From positions 1 to 26,048 of the forward strand of contig CAUZFZ010000148.1 in the NCBI GenBank assembly GCA_963579025.1: a stretch of 26,048 nt of DNA. Reading direction: 5' to 3'. Positions 23,300-26,048 of the stretch are shown here, piece after piece. Position numbers and translations under genes: made by a program. Each line of letters begins with the position of its first letter. Position 1 is the stretch's first letter. Under the pieces are notes generated by a model that did not search any database, was not told where the DNA came from, and saw only the letters and a list, made by a program, of their open reading frames with translations. The DNA comes from CAUZFZ01 sp963579025. GTDB taxonomy: Bacteria; Planctomycetota; Planctomycetia; Planctomycetales; Planctomycetaceae.

Positions 23300-24310
23300 A
23301 TGCGGATTCGCTGGCGAGGATTTGAGCTTCCCAGTCGCGTTGCACCGAGTCGGGACACCCTGACGAAGTACTACGGCGAGTTCATTGTTGAGCCGTTCGA
23401 ACGTGGTTTCGGACACACAATCGGCAATAGCCTGAGACGAATTCTTCTTTCAAGCCTGGAAGGCGCCGCGATTACGCAGACGCGCATTCAGGGGCAGCAG
23501 CACGAATTCACGGCTATTCCCGGTGTGGTTGAAGACGTCACCGAGATTTGCCTCAACCTGAAGTCCGTTGTCCTCAAACACCACGGCTCCGGCGCGAAAA
23601 CTGTCCGGATCGACCGTCACGAACGCGGCGTTGTGACAGCCGCCGACATCATTTGTGACGATCAGATTGAAGTGGTAAATCGCGATCTCGTGATTGCCAC
23701 AATGACGGATGACGTTCCGTTCAACGTAGAACTGACTGTGGAAACCGGTCGAGGCTACGTGCCGGCCATCGAGCGATATAATCAAGGCGTCGAACCGGGT
23801 GTCATTCCGTTGGATGCAGGGTTCTCGCCCGTCGTCCGCGTTCGACATCACGTTGAAGAGACGCGTGTCGGCCAGCGAACAAACTATGATCGTCTCGTCA
23901 TTGAAATCTGGACCAACGGGACCGTTGCTCCTGACATGGCATTGGTCGAGGCGGCCAAGATTCTGCGAAAGCACCTGAACCCCTTCATCTCATACCGTGA
24001 GCCTGGTCCGGAAGTATCACCAGAAGGTGGGCTTAAGGGGATGATGGAAGCGACTGGCTATTCGCCGATCGATCTTGAGCTTGAGGAAAAGCTCAGCCAG
24101 AGCCTCGCCGAACTGAATCTGTCGGTTCGAGCGACAAACTGTCTCGAATCGGAAGGCATTAACACCGTCCGTGATCTGGTCAGCAAGTCCGAGGATCATC
24201 TGCTCCAGGTCCGTAATTTTGGCGAGACGACTCTTGTTGAAGTGCGTGAACGGCTGGGGGCCATTGGATTACGTCTGGGCATGAAAGTTCCGCAGCAGAA
24301 TCGAGGCTGA
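23300..24310 (+). CDS. rpoA: DNA-directed RNA polymerase subunit alpha
   Basis: The product is 336 aa. The N-terminal domain (about 1-240) dimerises and nucleates polymerase assembly: FVEPFERGFGHTIGNSLRR is seen as EPFERGFGHTIGNSLRRIL, and LKGMMEATGYSP follows later. The C-terminal domain (about 268-328) binds UP elements and activators; Arg277 in LSVRATNCL corresponds to Arg265 of Escherichia coli, and NFGETTLVEVRERL matches the second DNA-contacting helix. AGGAG precedes the ATG by about 10 nt. It lies between rpsK and rplQ, with no rpsD. Confidence 0.97.
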   Translation: MRIRWRGFELPSRVAPSRDTLTKYYGEFIVEPFERGFGHTIGNSLRRILLSSLEGAAITQTRIQGQQHEFTAIPGVVEDVTEICLNLKSVVLKHHGSGAKTVRIDRHERGVVTAADIICDDQIEVVNRDLVIATMTDDVPFNVELTVETGRGYVPAIERYNQGVEPGVIPLDAGFSPVVRVRHHVEETRVGQRTNYDRLVIEIWTNGTVAPDMALVEAAKILRKHLNPFISYREPGPEVSPEGGLKGMMEATGYSPIDLELEEKLSQSLAELNLSVRATNCLESEGINTVRDLVSKSEDHLLQVRNFGETTLVEVRERLGAIGLRLGMKVPQQNRG

Positions 24311-24343
24311 CAGGTCGTCTGTGCGGGCGTCAATTAGAAGTGG

Positions 24344-24375
24344 CGAGTCATACGTGTGAGTTATGGTTTGACTCG
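24344..24375 (+). repeat. Inverted repeat in the rpoA-rplQ spacer
   Basis: CGAGTCA (24344-24350) and TGACTCG (24369-24375) are exact complements with an 18-nt loop, 28 nt before the rplQ start. No T-run follows, so it is not a standard terminator. It could be an RNA hairpin affecting L17 translation or mRNA processing, but may be chance. Confidence 0.45.
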
Positions 24376-24403
24376 AACTGACTGATCTTTCGAAGGCTGT
24401 ACT

Positions 24404-25126
24404 ATGCGTCACCGAGTCAAAGGCCGAAAGCTGAACCGGAATGGTTCGCACCGTAAGGCCATGTTTAGCAACATGGCTGCCAGCATGATCAAGACCCTGG
24501 ATCAGGACGACGCGTCCGAGAACCGTGCCCAGGTCGCTGGCCGAATCGTGACAACCGTCCCGAAAGCAAAGGAATTGCGCCCACGCGTCGAGAAGCTGAT
24601 TACGTTGGCAAAAAAAGCTGCAGTTATTCAAGCGGACGCGGAGCAGTACGCTTCGTCCGCCGCTCGAGGGAGCGACGAATGGAAACAATGGCGATCGTCG
24701 GATCAGTGGCAGCAATGGTCTCAGGCAATTGCGCCGGCGATTGCTCTGCGGCGTCGCGCATTTTCAGTCCTGCGTGACGACGAGGCCGTGACCATCCTGT
24801 TTGATGAGTTGGCTGAACGATTCGCGGACCGCACGGGCGGATACACGCGAGTCATTCGACTTGCGAAACCACGTCTGGGTGATGCAGGGCAACGGGCATT
24901 GATCGAGTTCGTTGGTGAGAACGACCGAGTCCGCCGCTCAAAAGCAAAAGCGTCACTGGCCGTTCGCGGGGAAACAGATTCTGAAGCCGAGGCGTCCGAA
25001 GACACGTCTGACGCATCAGAAGTTCTTTCAGATGAAAGCACTGGAGGGACCGTCGTCGAGGCGGCCACAGAAAATGCTGAAGCGTCTGAAGCAGACACCG
25101 GTTCGGAAGAGAAGAGCGATTCATAA
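24404..25126 (+). CDS. rplQ: 50S ribosomal protein L17, enlarged form
   Basis: The product is 240 aa, nearly twice Escherichia coli L17 (127 aa). Family parts are MRHRVKGRKLNRNGSHRKAMF (starting MRHRVKGRKL), VPKAKELRPRVEKLITLAK, RRRAFSVLRDDEAVTILFDEL and ADRTGGYTRVIRL with a C-terminal ALIEFV. Two insertions separate them: about 15 residues near 33-47 and about 40 near 72-113, the latter Trp/Gln-rich (WKQWRSSDQWQQW). Residues about 188-240 form a Glu/Asp/Ser/Ala-rich acidic tail. L17 is at the tunnel exit, so both additions would be surface-exposed there. It is the last gene of the cluster, before an intrinsic terminator. Confidence 0.95.
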   Translation: MRHRVKGRKLNRNGSHRKAMFSNMAASMIKTLDQDDASENRAQVAGRIVTTVPKAKELRPRVEKLITLAKKAAVIQADAEQYASSAARGSDEWKQWRSSDQWQQWSQAIAPAIALRRRAFSVLRDDEAVTILFDELAERFADRTGGYTRVIRLAKPRLGDAGQRALIEFVGENDRVRRSKAKASLAVRGETDSEAEASEDTSDASEVLSDESTGGTVVEAATENAEASEADTGSEEKSDS

Positions 25127-25152
25127 AGACGTTTATGACATTAAGAACCAGG

Positions 25153-25182
25153 AAGCCACGCCTTGCCGCGTGGCTTTTTTTT
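25153..25182 (+). terminator. Intrinsic terminator of the ribosomal cluster
   Basis: AAGCCACGC (25153-25161) pairs perfectly with GCGTGGCTT (25168-25176) around a CTTGCC loop, followed by eight T residues (25175-25182). It lies 26 nt after the rplQ stop. This is a textbook rho-independent terminator and the only one found at the end of the cluster. Confidence 0.95.
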
Positions 25183-25282
25183 GTGGGTCGACTGTCGGTC
25201 GGGACGTGTCGAAACCCACATCGAGAGGCTCGCGGCGAAGACTATTGCGACTCAGTTCGAGCGGCGGAGTTGCGAGATCGCA

Positions 25283-25984
25283 TTACTTCTGCCGGGAAAA
25301 CGTCACGCGTCCGAATGTATCCGGGGCATGGAATGCGGGCTTCTCTGTCTTACCGGGTGACCATTGGCTGTGCTGCGGATTGGTCTTACCGCCCAGACGA
25401 TTCAGATTCAGATGCCAGACGTCGCCGTCGCACGGATGCGGACGCCCTGTGGCTGACGCGAAATTGGCGAACGGGATCGCGACTTCCAAAACCCAGCCAC
25501 GATCGGTGTCGCTGTCGTCGTTGAGCGTTCCGTCGACTGTCGTCGCAATGATTACTCCGCAGGCATTCCAGTTTGGCACCTGTGGCTTTCCGGGACCGTT
25601 CGGGTGGTGCCGATCGAGACTCGCGCAATTCACGTTCATCTCAATGTTGAAATAGTCCAGCGGACGTTTCGGGTTCGGCGCTGTGAACAGTTCGACGCAG
25701 TCATCCCTATAGACCGGACTGTCAGGTTCCGTCTGCTCGGCCCAGACGTGAGCGTCTTCGCACTCGTACGCGACGTACAGGAACCGGTCGTCCCACAGCA
25801 TCCGCGCAACGGTCTGCTCCTTGCTCCCCTGTTTCCACCACGTGAAGGTGAAATCACCGAATGTCTTCGCGTTCTGCCAGACGGCCTCGTCGAGTCGGCC
25901 GTCGATCCGAATGTTTCCGACTGGAGATAGGCGTGCAAAACGGACCCACTTCGGGTGGCTGATCGGCGTTGAAAATGGACCCAC
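25283..25984 (-). CDS. CBM9-like (DOMON fold) carbohydrate-binding protein, 5' end probably replaced
   Basis: The frame gives 233 aa from a GTG at 25984. From residue 24 on it is a complete family 9 carbohydrate-binding-like domain: GNIRIDGRLDEAVW, then WDDRFLYVAYECED, RDDCVELF, YFNIEMNVN, and near the end WVLEVAIPFANF and WHLNLNRL. Such proteins are normally exported in planctomycetes, yet no signal peptide is present. Residues 1-20 are encoded by two copies of a 24-bp repeat (25926-25984), the GTG being part of the second copy, and no ribosome-binding site or upstream ATG exists in frame. The original start and signal sequence were therefore probably lost to an insertion. Whether it is still expressed is unknown. 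Confidence 0.65.
   Translation of the reverse strand: MGPFSTPISHPKWVRFARLSPVGNIRIDGRLDEAVWQNAKTFGDFTFTWWKQGSKEQTVARMLWDDRFLYVAYECEDAHVWAEQTEPDSPVYRDDCVELFTAPNPKRPLDYFNIEMNVNCASLDRHHPNGPGKPQVPNWNACGVIIATTVDGTLNDDSDTDRGWVLEVAIPFANFASATGRPHPCDGDVWHLNLNRLGGKTNPQHSQWSPGKTEKPAFHAPDTFGRVTFSRQK
25926..25984. repeat. Two 24-bp direct repeats, possible IS21-family terminus
   Basis: Copies at 25926-25949 and 25961-25984 agree at 20 of 24 positions and share the end GGACCCAC; their period is 35 bp. Read on the minus strand the shared motif is GTGGGTCC-x-TTTT followed by a CGCC box. Multiple short direct repeats of this kind near the ends are a feature of IS21-family elements, and the motif resembles such ends from memory. 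The transposase genes would lie to the right, outside the window. Confidence 0.5.
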
Positions 25985-26048
25985 CGTAGCAGTCTCAGGA
26001 AGCTTCGAACTTTTCCGGTTCGAGGCTTCGGAGGCGAAGGATGCTCAC
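25985..26048 (-). other. Right-edge sequence next to the repeats
   Basis: On the minus strand a short frame enters from the edge (26048) and stops at TGA 25997-25995, reading ILRLRSLEPEKFEAS. It could be the tail of a gene in the putative mobile element or non-coding; it is too short to assign. Confidence 0.25.

Noticed and set aside
1..26048. CRISPR arrays, tRNA or rRNA genes, toxin-antitoxin or defence modules
   Set aside because: No regularly spaced repeats, tRNA-like cloverleafs, rRNA sequence or recognisable defence proteins were seen on either strand.

Overview
The window is a piece of a planctomycete chromosome, most likely order Planctomycetales. The evidence is the mix of secreted PQQ-type beta-propeller proteins, a Hanks-type Ser/Thr kinase, long hypothetical proteins with zinc ribbons or signal peptides, and a ribosomal protein cluster with no rpmD (L30), an absence I recall being reported for the PVC group. 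Genus cannot be fixed from the sequence alone; all assignments come from reading the sequence and no database was searched.

Left part (1-11114) is accessory or lineage-specific. The first 68 bases are the tail of an IS3-family transposase, followed by what looks like the cut-off C-terminus of another gene (107-298). Two related PQQ-propeller genes are transcribed divergently (416-2497 minus, 2679-3935 plus). Three more minus-strand genes follow: a zinc-ribbon/transmembrane/thioredoxin-like protein (3979-5823), a secreted protein of unknown function (6265-7974) and a Ser/Thr kinase (8091-9545). A CPBP-type membrane protease (9834-11114) points right. A palindromic intergenic repeat lies at 6161-6244.

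Right part (11309-25182) is one co-directional S10-spc-alpha cluster. It opens with a good sigma70-type promoter and a leader of about 140 nt, and closes with a textbook intrinsic terminator after rplQ. Order: rpsJ, rplC, rplD, rplW, rplB, rpsS, rplV, rpsC, rplP, rpmC, rpsQ, rplN, rplE, rpsN, rpsH, rplF, rplR, rpsE, rplO, secY, rpmJ, rpsM, rpsK, rpoA, rplQ. Against the common bacterial order, rplX (L24), rpmD (L30), adk/map/infA and rpsD (S4) are missing from their slots. rpsC and rplP overlap by 62 nt in different frames, and L17 carries an internal insertion and an acidic tail. Genes for both ribosomal subunits, the Sec translocon channel and the RNA polymerase alpha subunit are thus probably co-transcribed.

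Beyond the terminator, a minus-strand CBM9-like gene (25283-25984) has an N-terminus built from two copies of a 24-bp repeat resembling the end of an insertion sequence, so its true 5' end was probably lost.

No clearly new defence, mobile or metabolic system is visible. The most unusual signals are the missing genes in the ribosomal cluster, the rpsC/rplP overprint, the ACGCGT cluster before rpsE, the long rpsJ-rplC spacer and the insertion-sequence scars at both edges.
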